Translations under genes and position numbers: made by a program
Shown: positions 1 through 8,100 of the stretch, piece after piece
Layout of the letters: the number at the start of each line of letters is the position of its first letter
Position numbering within the stretch: position 1 is the stretch's first letter
DNA from: JAOACQ01 sp049968515
GTDB taxonomy: Bacteria; Spirochaetota; Brevinematia; Brevinematales; JAOACQ01
DNA: 19,789 nucleotides
Direction of reading: 5' to 3'
NCBI GenBank assembly: GCA_049968515.1
Contig: JBMFQR010000035.1
Span: forward strand, 1 to 19,789
Notes under the pieces: model-generated
Told to the model about the DNA's origin: nothing
The model's database searches: none
What the model saw: the letters and a program-made list of their open reading frames with translations, nothing else

Positions 1-147
1 ACAAAATCCCTTATATCATCACTTTTCATCGACTCAAAATAAAATGTCCTAACATCAACTTAGTTTTGCACAATCCCTAATTTTTGCCCTAAATCTGTCA
101 AAGTCGGGAAAATACTGAAGCTAATGATTTTTTTATAAGTACTCCAG
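1..147. other. Non-coding left edge
   Basis: This AT-rich stretch lies before the htpG promoter and I found no convincing gene in it. On the minus strand a short reading frame ends with TAA at 62-60 and its last residues read LTDLGQKLGIVQN. In-frame stops lie only about 35 codons upstream, so at most it is a decayed gene tail. No strong hairpin or repeat is visible. Confidence 0.5.
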
Positions 148-177
148 TTGACATAATTCCTTGAAAATTATTATATA
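148..177 (+). promoter_or_regulatory. Sigma70-type promoter of htpG
   Basis: A perfect -35 TTGACA at 148-153 is followed after 17 bases by TTATAT at 171-176, or after 18 by TATATA. This predicts a leader of roughly 25-30 nt before the htpG start. The spacer holds a small inverted repeat (ATAATT at 153-158, AATTAT at 166-171). No CIRCE-type HrcA operator or sigma32-like box is seen, so heat control is not apparent from the sequence. Confidence 0.6.
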
Positions 178-209
178 TTAATTGGTAAAATATTTGATAA
201 GGAGCAAAA

Positions 210-2096
210 ATGGTGGAAAAGTTTTCTTTTCAGACCGAAACAAAAAGACTTCTTGATCTTGTTATCCATTCCATTTATACGAATAAGGAAATATTCTTAA
301 GAGAGTTAATCTCCAATGCCTCTGATGCCATTGACAGATTGAGGATACTTTCAATCACTCAGCCTGAACTTGTTAAGGATAATAATTTTGAGATATGGAT
401 AGAGGCTGATAAGGACAAAAAGATTCTTTCCATTATAGATAATGGCATTGGAATGAATAAGGATGATCTAATAAATCATCTCGGTACAATTGCTAAATCG
501 GGTACACTTGAGTTTTTGAAAAAAATGGGAGAGAATAGGGTTGATTTTTCCGAACTAATAGGTCAATTTGGTGTGGGATTTTATTCTGCCTTTATGGTGG
601 CTGATAAGGTTGAAGTCATTACAAGAAAAGCGGGAGAGGATAAAGCCTTCAAGTGGTTTTCCTATGGAGATGGAGAATTTGTAATAGAAGAGGCTGAGAA
701 GGAAGGTAATGGGACGATAGTCAAACTCTATCTTAAACCAGTGGATGAAGAGAACGGTATAGAGGATTTTACAGATGACTGGATAATTTCAAGAATTGTA
801 AAAAAATACTCTGACTTCATCCAGTATCCTATTAAAATGAATGTTGTTACTGATAAGAAGGAAAAGAAAGTGGAGACTAAAGTTCTTAATTCAATGAAAC
901 CAATATGGAGAAAGTCTCCAAATGAAGTCTCAAATGAAGAACTCGAAGAATTTTACAAGCATATTTCTCATGACTGGCAGAAGCCGCTGAAGCATGTGTT
1001 TTACAAAGCAGAGGGGACAATAGAGTTCTATTCACTATTGTATATTCCATCGAAAGCACCATTTGATTTTTATTTTCAGGGATATAAGGGGGGGCTTTCA
1101 TTATATGTCAGAAAAGTTCTGATAATAGAAAACTATGAGGATCTTCTTCCCAAATATCTCAGGTTTATAAAAGGAGTTGTTGAGTCGTCGGATCTCTCTT
1201 TGAACATTTCGAGGGAGACATTACAGAATGATAGGGTGGTTCTGCAGATTAAAAAAAGCCTTACAAGAAAAGTGCTGGATACATTATCCGAAATCTTAGA
1301 GAAAGATAGAGAAAATTACATTACATTTTGGAAGGAATTCGGGAATGCAATAAAAGAGGGCGTAATTTCTGACAATGAAAACAGGGAGAAAATTCTTCCT
1401 CTTCTTCTCTTTGAATCCACCCATGATGAGAATAAACTCACAACCTTGGATGAATATATTTCAAGAATGAAGGAAGACCAGAAGGAAATCTACGTAATTG
1501 CTTCTGAATCGAGATTACTTGCGGAAAACTCACCACAGATGGAGATATTGAGGAATAAGGGCTATGAGGTCTTGCTTCTTTTAAATCCAGTGGATGAGGT
1601 GATGATTCAGTATGTCCCTCTGTATAAGGGAAAGAAACTCAGAATTGTTGGACGGGGAAAGCTTGATATTGAGACCGATGAGATGAAGGAGAGAAGGAAA
1701 GAGATAGAAGGAAAGTCAAAAGAAATGAAGGATTTCTTAAAATTTGTAGGTGATAGACTTGCAGAAGATATAAAAGAGGTGAAGCTTTCAGAAAGTCTGA
1801 TTTCTGCACCCTGTTGTATTACTGGGGATGAGTTTGATATAAGCCCATCACTTGAAAGATATTTAAAAAGAGAAAACCCTCTTTTCAAATCTTCTAAGAG
1901 AATTCTTGAGATAAATCCATTTCACCCTGTAATTCAAAAGATATATGAAAGATACAAGAGTGGGGATAGCAAAGAAGAGCTGGGAAAGTATTGTGATCTT
2001 TTGCTTGATTATGCACTTATTGCAGAAGGACAGATGCCTAAAAAACCCTCTGAATTTAGCAAAATATTTGCAACTTTACTTGAAAAGAGTTTATAA
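210..2096 (+). CDS. htpG: Hsp90-family chaperone HtpG
   Basis: Cytosolic ATP-dependent chaperone of the Hsp90 family, acting as a homodimer on late folding intermediates. At 628 residues it has the usual bacterial length. The N-terminal GHKL ATPase domain is intact: the RELISNASDA helix (catalytic Glu about 32, Mg-binding Asn about 36), DNGIG (Asp about 77), the lid segment around 88-100, and GQFGVGFYSAF around 118-128. The middle domain and the C-terminal dimerisation domain follow without interruption. The start is supported by AAGGAG at 199-204, five bases before ATG. It is the first gene of a + strand group and is followed after 16 bases by the fliO-like gene. Identification is secure. 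Confidence 0.97.
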   Translation: MVEKFSFQTETKRLLDLVIHSIYTNKEIFLRELISNASDAIDRLRILSITQPELVKDNNFEIWIEADKDKKILSIIDNGIGMNKDDLINHLGTIAKSGTLEFLKKMGENRVDFSELIGQFGVGFYSAFMVADKVEVITRKAGEDKAFKWFSYGDGEFVIEEAEKEGNGTIVKLYLKPVDEENGIEDFTDDWIISRIVKKYSDFIQYPIKMNVVTDKKEKKVETKVLNSMKPIWRKSPNEVSNEELEEFYKHISHDWQKPLKHVFYKAEGTIEFYSLLYIPSKAPFDFYFQGYKGGLSLYVRKVLIIENYEDLLPKYLRFIKGVVESSDLSLNISRETLQNDRVVLQIKKSLTRKVLDTLSEILEKDRENYITFWKEFGNAIKEGVISDNENREKILPLLLFESTHDENKLTTLDEYISRMKEDQKEIYVIASESRLLAENSPQMEILRNKGYEVLLLLNPVDEVMIQYVPLYKGKKLRIVGRGKLDIETDEMKERRKEIEGKSKEMKDFLKFVGDRLAEDIKEVKLSESLISAPCCITGDEFDISPSLERYLKRENPLFKSSKRILEINPFHPVIQKIYERYKSGDSKEELGKYCDLLLDYALIAEGQMPKKPSEFSKIFATLLEKSL

Positions 2097-2112
2097 TAAT
2101 TCTGGAGTTTTT

Positions 2113-2697
2113 ATGAAATTTTCTTTTTTACGGCGAAATGCAAAAAAAAATCTTGGTGTAATCCTTCTGAATTTTCTATGTCTGCTCGTAATGTGTTTTT
2201 CTCTTTCATTTGGTGAGGTTACGAATACAACAAACCAGTTTCTTGAAGAATTTTACAGGGGAGAGGAGACTAAAGAAAGACAGAGGATAAAAACCCCCAA
2301 TCCATTTGTTACCACACTTAAAATAATTCTCTATATCGGGATTTTAGGTGGTGGAGCATTTCTTCTTGTAAGGTGGTTTGTGAAGAAGACTTCTATTCCT
2401 CAATCTGAGGACTCTCAATTTGTTGAAGTAATTCTGACCAAAATGATTGGGATGAATAGCTACATTCATATTGTTAAAATTATTAATGATTATTATATTT
2501 TAAGTCAATCAAATGAAGTAAGGCTTTTAGAAAAGATAACAGATAAGGAAAGGATTGACTTTATTGAACTTAATAAAGAAAAGATGAAACCGAAAGATGT
2601 AAAATTTATTGATATTCTCGGTAATGTTCCTTCCTTCAAAAAAACAGATAAACTTGGCTTCTTAAAAACACAGAAAGAAAAGCTAAAAAAATTCTGA
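2113..2697 (+). CDS. fliO: FliO/FliZ-like flagellar export protein
   Basis: Probable FliO, the small membrane protein that assists assembly of the FliP ring of the flagellar type III export gate. The 194-residue product has a hydrophobic N-terminal segment (about 14-33, possible signal peptide), a linker, a second membrane helix (about 67-88) and a cytoplasmic tail. In the tail the pattern VEVILTKMIGMNSYIHIVKI (104-123), then YYILSQSNEVRLLEKI, fits the FliO core fold. The reading frame is open further upstream, but that part overlaps htpG; ATG at 2113 has CTGGAG just before it and begins a sensible signal. mnmA starts one base after the stop. The family is divergent, so the name rests on topology and the core pattern. 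Its place away from the other flagellar genes here is unusual. Confidence 0.7.
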   Translation: MKFSFLRRNAKKNLGVILLNFLCLLVMCFSLSFGEVTNTTNQFLEEFYRGEETKERQRIKTPNPFVTTLKIILYIGILGGGAFLLVRWFVKKTSIPQSEDSQFVEVILTKMIGMNSYIHIVKIINDYYILSQSNEVRLLEKITDKERIDFIELNKEKMKPKDVKFIDILGNVPSFKKTDKLGFLKTQKEKLKKF

Positions 2698-2698
2698 T

Positions 2699-3748
2699 AT
2701 GCAGAAAGTATTTGTGGGAATGTCCGGCGGGATTGATTCCTCTATCACGGCCTATCTTCTTAAAGAAGAGGGTTATGATATTACGGGAATTACTTTTACG
2801 GCTTTTGAGGAGGAGGGAGGCAAAAAATGTTGCAGCTATGAGGAGGTTGTAACTGCGAAAAAGGTATGTGAAAATCTTGGTATTGAACATAAAATAGTAA
2901 ATCTAAAAGACATATTTGAGACAAAGATAATTTCTTATTTTATTGATAGCTATAAAAATGGTCTGACACCAAATCCCTGTGTTTACTGCAACAGGTTTAT
3001 AAAGTTTGGTGCACTTCTCGAATATTCTCTTTCTCTCGGTGCAAACTTTTTTGCAACAGGTCATTATGCAAGGATAACAAGCTTTGATGGTGAGCTTCTT
3101 ATAGAAAGGGGAACTGATAGAGAAAAGGATCAGTCCTACTTCATTTCTTATATTGAGAAGGAAAAATTACCGTTTATAAAACTACCACTCGGCAATTTTA
3201 AAAAGAAAGAAATAAGAGAGATTGCTAAAAAGATTAATCTACCTGTTAATCCAGACAAACCAGAAAGTCAGGATATATGCTTTGTCAAAGATGATTACAG
3301 AGGGTTTTTGAAAAAAAAAGGAGTAGGAGAGAAAAAAGGTGATTTCATTCTTGGTGAAAAAATTGTAGGAAGACACAATGGCATTCCTTTTTATAGCTTC
3401 GGTCAGAGAAGAGGATTAAAGATTGCACTTGGAGAGAGAGTTTTTGTAAGGGGGTTTAATCTTGATAGAAATGAGATAATTCTTGGTAAAAAACCTTTTA
3501 CAAGAAAGTTTAAGGTGAAGAATCTAAATATATTTTCAGAAAGTTTTGCCAGTGGTAGATATGAGGTTCAATTCAGATATCAGAGCCCCCCTGAAAAATG
3601 CGAGGTTGACCTGAATATCAATACAAAAGAAGGAGAGATCCATCTTTCTAAAGCACGTGAGCTTGTTACGCCCGGTCAGTTTGCAGTTTTTTACTGGAAT
3701 GACCTTGTCCTTGCTTCTGGAGTAATTTCTGATGTGGTTTTAGAGTAG
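2699..3748 (+). CDS. mnmA: tRNA-specific 2-thiouridylase MnmA
   Basis: Adenylates and thiolates C2 of the wobble uridine U34 in tRNAs for Lys, Glu and Gln, using sulfur relayed from a cysteine desulfurase. The 349-residue protein has the PP-loop SGGIDSS (9-15), the ATGHYARI motif (119-126) and ESQDICFV (189-196). Cys97 in NPCVYCNRFIKFG corresponds to the first catalytic Cys of the family and Cys194 to the second. The CxxC form (Cys94/Cys97) and an extra CC pair near 44-45 are variants seen in some lineages and could bear on iron-sulfur binding, which I cannot decide from sequence. It starts one base after the fliO-like stop, with no good ribosome site, so translational coupling is likely. Confidence 0.95.
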   Translation: MQKVFVGMSGGIDSSITAYLLKEEGYDITGITFTAFEEEGGKKCCSYEEVVTAKKVCENLGIEHKIVNLKDIFETKIISYFIDSYKNGLTPNPCVYCNRFIKFGALLEYSLSLGANFFATGHYARITSFDGELLIERGTDREKDQSYFISYIEKEKLPFIKLPLGNFKKKEIREIAKKINLPVNPDKPESQDICFVKDDYRGFLKKKGVGEKKGDFILGEKIVGRHNGIPFYSFGQRRGLKIALGERVFVRGFNLDRNEIILGKKPFTRKFKVKNLNIFSESFASGRYEVQFRYQSPPEKCEVDLNINTKEGEIHLSKARELVTPGQFAVFYWNDLVLASGVISDVVLE

Positions 3749-3773
3749 ATGGTTTGTGGCTGCCTCTATTTGC

Positions 3774-3802
3774 TTGACTAAAAAGGATTAAGGGTTTATA
3801 AT
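3774..3802 (+). promoter_or_regulatory. Strong sigma70 promoter of the def operon
   Basis: TTGACT at 3774-3779 and a perfect TATAAT at 3797-3802 are separated by exactly 17 bases. The predicted start lies near 3809, giving a leader of about 20 nt that contains GGTGAGGT before the def ATG. It sits in the 81-base gap after mnmA, the largest gap in this + strand block, and probably drives def, fmt, the PASTA gene, rpe and the M23 gene. Confidence 0.75.
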
Positions 3803-3829
3803 TTATGTCTTTATTGGTGAGGTAATTTT

Positions 3830-4363
3830 ATGGCTGTTCTTGAGGTTGTTACATATGGCAATCCAGTTTTACGCAAGAAGGCTGAAGAGGTTAGTAGAAT
3901 TGACAAAGAAGTTCTTTCAATCATAGAGGATATGAAGGAAACACTGGCTGCACAGAAAGGGGTAGGGCTTGCTGCACCACAGGTAGGGATTCCAAAAAGG
4001 ATTTTTATAGTTGACTTGCCACAGGAAAAGGGTTCAAGAAAGATTGTTCTGCTAAATCCAAAGATTATATTTTACTCAAAGGATAAGATTGAAGAAGAGG
4101 AGGGATGTCTTTCATTTCCAGAGGTCTGGGGAAATGTTACAAGGTCAAGCAAGATAAGAGTTAAAGGGACACTGCTTTCCGGTAAAAATACTGTAATAGA
4201 GGCAGAAGAGATGTTTGCAAGGGTGTTACAGCATGAGATTGATCATCTTGATGGCAAGTTTTTCATAGATTATTTTTCTCCATCAGATAAGGAAAAGAAT
4301 AAAGAAAAACTTGAGAATCTATTAAATCAAAACAGGGAAAAATTGGGAAAAATTGAGATATGA
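3830..4363 (+). CDS. def: Peptide deformylase
   Basis: Metalloenzyme that removes the formyl group from the N-terminal methionine of new proteins. All three family motifs are present: GVGLAAPQ (44-51), EGCLSFPEV (91-99, metal ligand Cys93) and QHEIDHLDG (134-142, ligands His135 and His139, catalytic Glu136). The 177-residue length is normal. ATG is preceded by GGTGAGGT. The stop TGA overlaps the fmt ATG in an ATGA junction, so the deformylase and the enzyme that adds the formyl group are translationally coupled, a common bacterial pairing. Two tandem copies of GGGAAAAATT (4335-4344 and 4345-4354) form the last codons just before fmt. Confidence 0.97.
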   Translation: MAVLEVVTYGNPVLRKKAEEVSRIDKEVLSIIEDMKETLAAQKGVGLAAPQVGIPKRIFIVDLPQEKGSRKIVLLNPKIIFYSKDKIEEEEGCLSFPEVWGNVTRSSKIRVKGTLLSGKNTVIEAEEMFARVLQHEIDHLDGKFFIDYFSPSDKEKNKEKLENLLNQNREKLGKIEI

Positions 4364-5313
4364 AAGTCGTTTTCTGGGGTAGTTCAGACTTTTCAGTGCC
4401 TTCACTGGAAAAATTGTATGAAAAGCATAAAGTTCTTGCTGTTGTCACAAATCCTGATACACTTTATGGCAGGGGTATGAAAGAGGTAAAATTTACACCA
4501 GTGAAGGAATTTGCACTCAAACATAATATTGATGTAATACAGCCAGTAAGTCTAAAGGATAGAGACTTTCAGGAGAAACTTTTCTCTTATGATGCTGAGA
4601 TTTACGTTGTGGTTTCATATGGAATGATTATTCCAGAGAATATAATCTATCATCCTAGGTATAAATCAATCAATCTTCATGCCTCTTTACTTCCAAAATA
4701 CAGGGGTGCATCTCCAATTCACCATGCATTAATCAATGGAGATAAGATTACCGGGAATTCGATTCAGTTTATTACGAAGGAACTCGACAAGGGAGATATA
4801 CTTTTGCAGAGCAGAGTTGAAATTGGTAGTGATGAGACATACTCTGAATTGTCAGAAAGGCTTGCAATTGATGGGGCTGACTTATTGATAAAGGCTATAG
4901 GGATAATATCAACTGGAAATTTTAGGACAACTCCTCAGGATGAAAATCTGGCAAGCTATACACACATTATAAAAAAAGAGGATGGTAAGATTAATTTTGT
5001 TGATTTTGGTGCTGAAGAGATTTATAATCGCTGGAGAGCTTTTAAGAAGTGGCCGGGCATTTTTACATATTATAAAAACTCAAAGGAGAGAGATGTTTCC
5101 ACAGAAGGTATAAAGACCATTTTAACTGAGGTAAAGGCTTTTGATATTTCAGGTGAGAAGGGCAGAATACTGAAAGCTGACAGGAGTGGGTTTGTTGTGG
5201 CCTGTAAAAAGGGTTGCATACAGATTGAAAGGATAAAACCCGAAAATAAAAATGAGATGGATTTTTTAAGCTTTATAAATGGTTATAGACCTGTGGCTGG
5301 AAATTTTTTTTGA
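4360..5313 (+). CDS. fmt: Methionyl-tRNA formyltransferase
   Basis: Formylates initiator Met-tRNA using 10-formyl-tetrahydrofolate. The N-terminal formyltransferase fold shows VVFWGSSDFSVPSLEKL (3-19, a variant of the usual FAGTPDF), NLHASLLPKYRGASPI (105-120, catalytic Asn105 and His107) and ELDKGDILLQ (catalytic Asp143). The C-terminal tRNA-binding domain follows from about residue 200 (INFVDFGAEEIYNRWRAFKKWPG). The length of 317 matches the family. ATG overlaps the def stop by four bases; the purine-rich repeat before it is a poor ribosome site, so expression probably depends on def translation. The PASTA gene follows after 15 bases. Confidence 0.96.
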   Translation: MKVVFWGSSDFSVPSLEKLYEKHKVLAVVTNPDTLYGRGMKEVKFTPVKEFALKHNIDVIQPVSLKDRDFQEKLFSYDAEIYVVVSYGMIIPENIIYHPRYKSINLHASLLPKYRGASPIHHALINGDKITGNSIQFITKELDKGDILLQSRVEIGSDETYSELSERLAIDGADLLIKAIGIISTGNFRTTPQDENLASYTHIIKKEDGKINFVDFGAEEIYNRWRAFKKWPGIFTYYKNSKERDVSTEGIKTILTEVKAFDISGEKGRILKADRSGFVVACKKGCIQIERIKPENKNEMDFLSFINGYRPVAGNFF

Positions 5314-5328
5314 GAAAGGAGAAAGAAA

Positions 5329-6387
5329 ATGAGTCTTTTTCAAAAGATTAAATTCTGGATAATAAAGTTTGAAAATAAAGCCAGAAATTATTTCAGTACA
5401 GAGGGAGCTGATATATATACAAGGCTTGTTAGAAGGATTTTTTTTGTATTTGTACTTGCCGGAGTTATTGCCTGTTTTGCAATATTGCTTGTTCTTTTAA
5501 TAGCAAGGATTTCCTATCCTCTTACAAAAGTTCCGGATGTTAGTGAAAAAGATATAATTACTGCCATAGTTGAGATTCAAAAGAAAGGGCTTTCTGTAGT
5601 TGTTGAGCCAGTATTTAATACTAATTACGCAAAATATACTGTTATAAAGCAGTTTCCTTCAAAGGGGCTTACAGTCAGAAAGGGTAGGAGTGTCACAATA
5701 GTAGTCAGCCTTGGAAAGGATGTTTACACTGTGCCAGATGTTGTAGGAAAAAGCAAAGAAGAGGCAGAGGATCTTCTTGTGAAAAGCAATATTTCTTTTA
5801 CTACAACTATCATAAGGGATCAGAGCTATCCTTTAGGGGTGGTTATAAGTCAGGAGCCATCTCCCGGCATAGAGGTTGAAAGAGGTGTCAAGATGAAGCT
5901 ACTTGTCAATTCCGATGTTGAAGCCGGTAAATTCAGGGTAGAAGACTATAAGAATCAGTCAGTTGAAAATGTTGTGAGAATGATGATTCAGAATTCAATT
6001 ACGCCCTTAATTGAAAAGCAGATTGCCACATCAGTTGATGATGATGGAAAGGTGCTGGATCAGAGTATTTCAGCTGGTTCGGTTGTTCCATTGAATTCTG
6101 AGATCAAGCTTTTCGTTGGAGTTTATGGTGATAGTGAAGAAGAGATAAAATTGGCAAACTATCACTATTTTTATTATAATTTTACTTCTATGGGTGGGGA
6201 ATTGAAAGGAGGGTCTCTGTACAATGTTAAGGTAATCATCTCTGACGAACTTTCTTCGTCAAAGGAGATTTATACCAGAAATATGACCGAACCGAGTCCC
6301 ATACTAACAGTTTTTAAGTCATACGGGAAGACTCATCTTGTTTTAATTGTAAATAATTCAATGGTTAAGGAAGTATACTATGAGTAG
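5329..6387 (+). CDS. PASTA-domain membrane protein, no kinase or PBP domain
   Basis: Single-pass membrane protein of 352 residues. About 36 cytoplasmic residues precede a membrane helix (about 37-60), and the rest should be extracytoplasmic. Three PASTA repeats are visible: about 68-130 (begins VPDVSEKD), 133-196 (VPDVVGKSKEEAEDLLVKS, ending in a QEPSPG turn) and a divergent one at about 203-265. A C-terminal region of about 85 residues with beta-strand character is not recognised. PASTA domains usually bind peptidoglycan fragments on PrkC/PknB kinases or penicillin-binding proteins; here neither catalytic domain exists. AAGGAG precedes the ATG. rpe overlaps its end by eight bases. A cell-wall sensing or anchoring role is inference. 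Confidence 0.85.
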   Translation: MSLFQKIKFWIIKFENKARNYFSTEGADIYTRLVRRIFFVFVLAGVIACFAILLVLLIARISYPLTKVPDVSEKDIITAIVEIQKKGLSVVVEPVFNTNYAKYTVIKQFPSKGLTVRKGRSVTIVVSLGKDVYTVPDVVGKSKEEAEDLLVKSNISFTTTIIRDQSYPLGVVISQEPSPGIEVERGVKMKLLVNSDVEAGKFRVEDYKNQSVENVVRMMIQNSITPLIEKQIATSVDDDGKVLDQSISAGSVVPLNSEIKLFVGVYGDSEEEIKLANYHYFYYNFTSMGGELKGGSLYNVKVIISDELSSSKEIYTRNMTEPSPILTVFKSYGKTHLVLIVNNSMVKEVYYE

Positions 6388-7045
6388 GATAATTGTAATG
6401 CCTTCAATTTTTGCCTCTGATTTTTTTAATCTTTCAGAGGCTTTGAAACTCATTGAAACTTCAGGTGCAGATGCAATTCACTATGATATAATGGACAATC
6501 ACTTTGTTCCGAATATTTCTTTTGGGGCAAAGGTTGCATCAGACATTGTGTCAAGAACAAAACTCCCCTCTTTCTTTCATTTTATGATTGATCTTGGCAG
6601 GGAGCCAGCAAATACTTTGAAAGAATTTCTTTCTCTTAGAATAGATTATTTCACATTTCATATTGAGAATGAGAGTGACATTTTATCCAATTATTTAACA
6701 TATTTTAAAAAGAAAAATAGAAAGATTGGGTTTTCCATAAAGCCATCAACACCTGTTGATGTTCTGCTACCTTATCTTGATTTTCTTGATTTAATTCTTG
6801 TTATGAGTGTTGAGCCCGGATTTTCAGGGCAGAGCTTTATGAATGATGCACTGAAAAGGATTGAGGCTGTAAAGAAAATTATAGAAGAAAGAGACATTAT
6901 TATTCAAGTAGATGGAGGTATAAACCGAAAAAATTACAGGAATGTTTTAAAGGCGGGGGCAAATTCCCTTGTCATAGGGGCATCCTTTTATGAAGATAAA
7001 AATTTGAAGGAATGGATTGAAGAGATAAAAAATTTTAGTTATTGA
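6380..7045 (+). CDS. rpe: Ribulose-phosphate 3-epimerase
   Basis: TIM-barrel metalloenzyme interconverting D-ribulose 5-phosphate and D-xylulose 5-phosphate in the pentose phosphate pathway. Visible family motifs are PSIFASDF (8-15), IHYDIMDNHFVPN (metal-binding His and Asp, the usual DGH altered to DNH), HFMID (second metal His), MSVEPGFSGQSF (the phosphate-side loop) and VDGGIN (catalytic Asp). The 221-residue length is typical. The start at 6380 overlaps the PASTA gene by eight bases, with GGAAG a few bases upstream. A second ATG six codons on (6398) would also keep the whole fold, so the exact start is slightly uncertain. The metabolic role is unrelated to its neighbours; co-transcription is the only link. 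Confidence 0.93.
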   Translation: MSRIIVMPSIFASDFFNLSEALKLIETSGADAIHYDIMDNHFVPNISFGAKVASDIVSRTKLPSFFHFMIDLGREPANTLKEFLSLRIDYFTFHIENESDILSNYLTYFKKKNRKIGFSIKPSTPVDVLLPYLDFLDLILVMSVEPGFSGQSFMNDALKRIEAVKKIIEERDIIIQVDGGINRKNYRNVLKAGANSLVIGASFYEDKNLKEWIEEIKNFSY

Positions 7046-7068
7046 AATTAAGATTTTTGCGGGGACAG

Positions 7069-8079
7069 ATGAAGAGAATATTCTTTTTAGCTGGATTTAT
7101 TTTTTTTCTTTTTTCCTGCCAGAAGGTTGGTGTTAAAGAGGAAATATACCAAGAAAACTACTGGAATTTGGTAAATGCCAGACCTTATGAGATTGTTTTT
7201 AAATCAGAGAATATAAACAGGGGTGGTAGCGGAGTAATCTGCTTAAAGAGAATCAATCCAGATATTGAATCTTTTTATCTAATTGTGAATGAAAATCACA
7301 AGATAAATTTTATAAGGTATAAAGGAGAGCTTTTTATTTCTTTCATTGCCTTTCCATTGAGTTATACAAATCTTAGTTTATCAATAGTTTCAAAAAGGGG
7401 TGATATTGAAGAGACAAACTTTGTGGCGATCAACACCTGCATTAAAGGCTATGGGGTAAGGAAGATAAGTATGAGTAGCGAATTCGGGATTGATAAAGGG
7501 GAAGAGCTCGGTGAAAAAATGCCGGAAGAAGTAATGAAAAGATATGACAGAATATTGAAAAAATTTTCAGAAAAGACAGTCTTTAATGTCTTTAATTATA
7601 CCTCACAGAATCAGACATATAGAGAGAATTTCAGTTTTAATCCAGTTAAGCCAGTAAGCGGTGGTAAAGTTACTTCTGATTTTGGTATAAAAAGAAATTT
7701 TGTTCTTAAAAATAGGGTTGTTAGAACTTCCTTTCATATGGGAATTGATTATGTGAACGGGAAAAATTTTGACATTTACTCTATTGAAGATGGAACGGTC
7801 GTTTTTTCAGGATATAATGGGTGGAGTGGAAATTTTATTTTGATTGATCATGGTTTTGGTATTTTCTCTGCCTATGCACACTGTTCAAGACTACTGGTCA
7901 AAAGCGGTGATAAGGTGAGGAAGGGGGAATTAATTGCAATTTCTGGTTCGACGGGCTACGCTACTGGAGACCACCTTCATTTTTCTTTGATAATAAATGG
8001 CACATCAGTAAATCCCCATGAATGGCTTGACAGAGAATGGGTAAGTAAGAATGTTCTTCCAGCACTTCTAAAAGAATAG
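7069..8079 (+). CDS. Lipoprotein M23 (LytM-type) metallopeptidase
   Basis: Probable envelope-anchored zinc endopeptidase acting on peptidoglycan cross-bridges or peptides. With ATG at 7069 the product is 336 residues and begins with a lipoprotein signal (MKRIFFLAGFIFFLFSCQK, lipobox LFSC, acylated Cys17). A TTG nine codons upstream is in frame, but the ATG has GGGGA before it and gives a cleaner signal. Residues about 25-190 are an unrecognised region. The M23 domain, about 195-320, has full zinc and catalytic residues: HMGID (His223, Asp227), YAH (His271) and HLH (His302, His304). It ends the def operon 21 bases from the convergent hydrogenase operon. With the PASTA protein upstream it suggests a shared cell-wall role. 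Activity is predicted, since no metal ligand is missing. Confidence 0.9.
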   Translation: MKRIFFLAGFIFFLFSCQKVGVKEEIYQENYWNLVNARPYEIVFKSENINRGGSGVICLKRINPDIESFYLIVNENHKINFIRYKGELFISFIAFPLSYTNLSLSIVSKRGDIEETNFVAINTCIKGYGVRKISMSSEFGIDKGEELGEKMPEEVMKRYDRILKKFSEKTVFNVFNYTSQNQTYRENFSFNPVKPVSGGKVTSDFGIKRNFVLKNRVVRTSFHMGIDYVNGKNFDIYSIEDGTVVFSGYNGWSGNFILIDHGFGIFSAYAHCSRLLVKSGDKVRKGELIAISGSTGYATGDHLHFSLIINGTSVNPHEWLDREWVSKNVLPALLKE

Positions 8080-8100
8080 GTGTGAGTATAGTAATATAAA

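Noticed and set aside
148..210. CIRCE or sigma32 control of htpG
   Set aside because: No TTAGCACTC-N9-GAGTGCTAA repeat or heat-shock box is present; only a sigma70-like promoter with a short AT inverted repeat.
1945..2112. In-frame upstream extension of the fliO-like gene
   Set aside because: It lies inside the htpG coding region, has no ribosome site and does not resemble a protein start; ATG at 2113 has CTGGAG and begins a hydrophobic signal.
3741..3775. Terminator after mnmA
   Set aside because: TAGAG and CTCTA can pair across a long loop, but the stem is short and bulged and the T run is poor.
7042..7068. TTG start for the M23 gene
   Set aside because: ATG at 7069 follows GGGGA and gives a standard lipoprotein signal with the lipobox at residues 14-17.
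8080..8100. Bidirectional terminator between the convergent M23 and hydrogenase operons
   Set aside because: The gap is only 21 bases and shows no stable stem with T runs.
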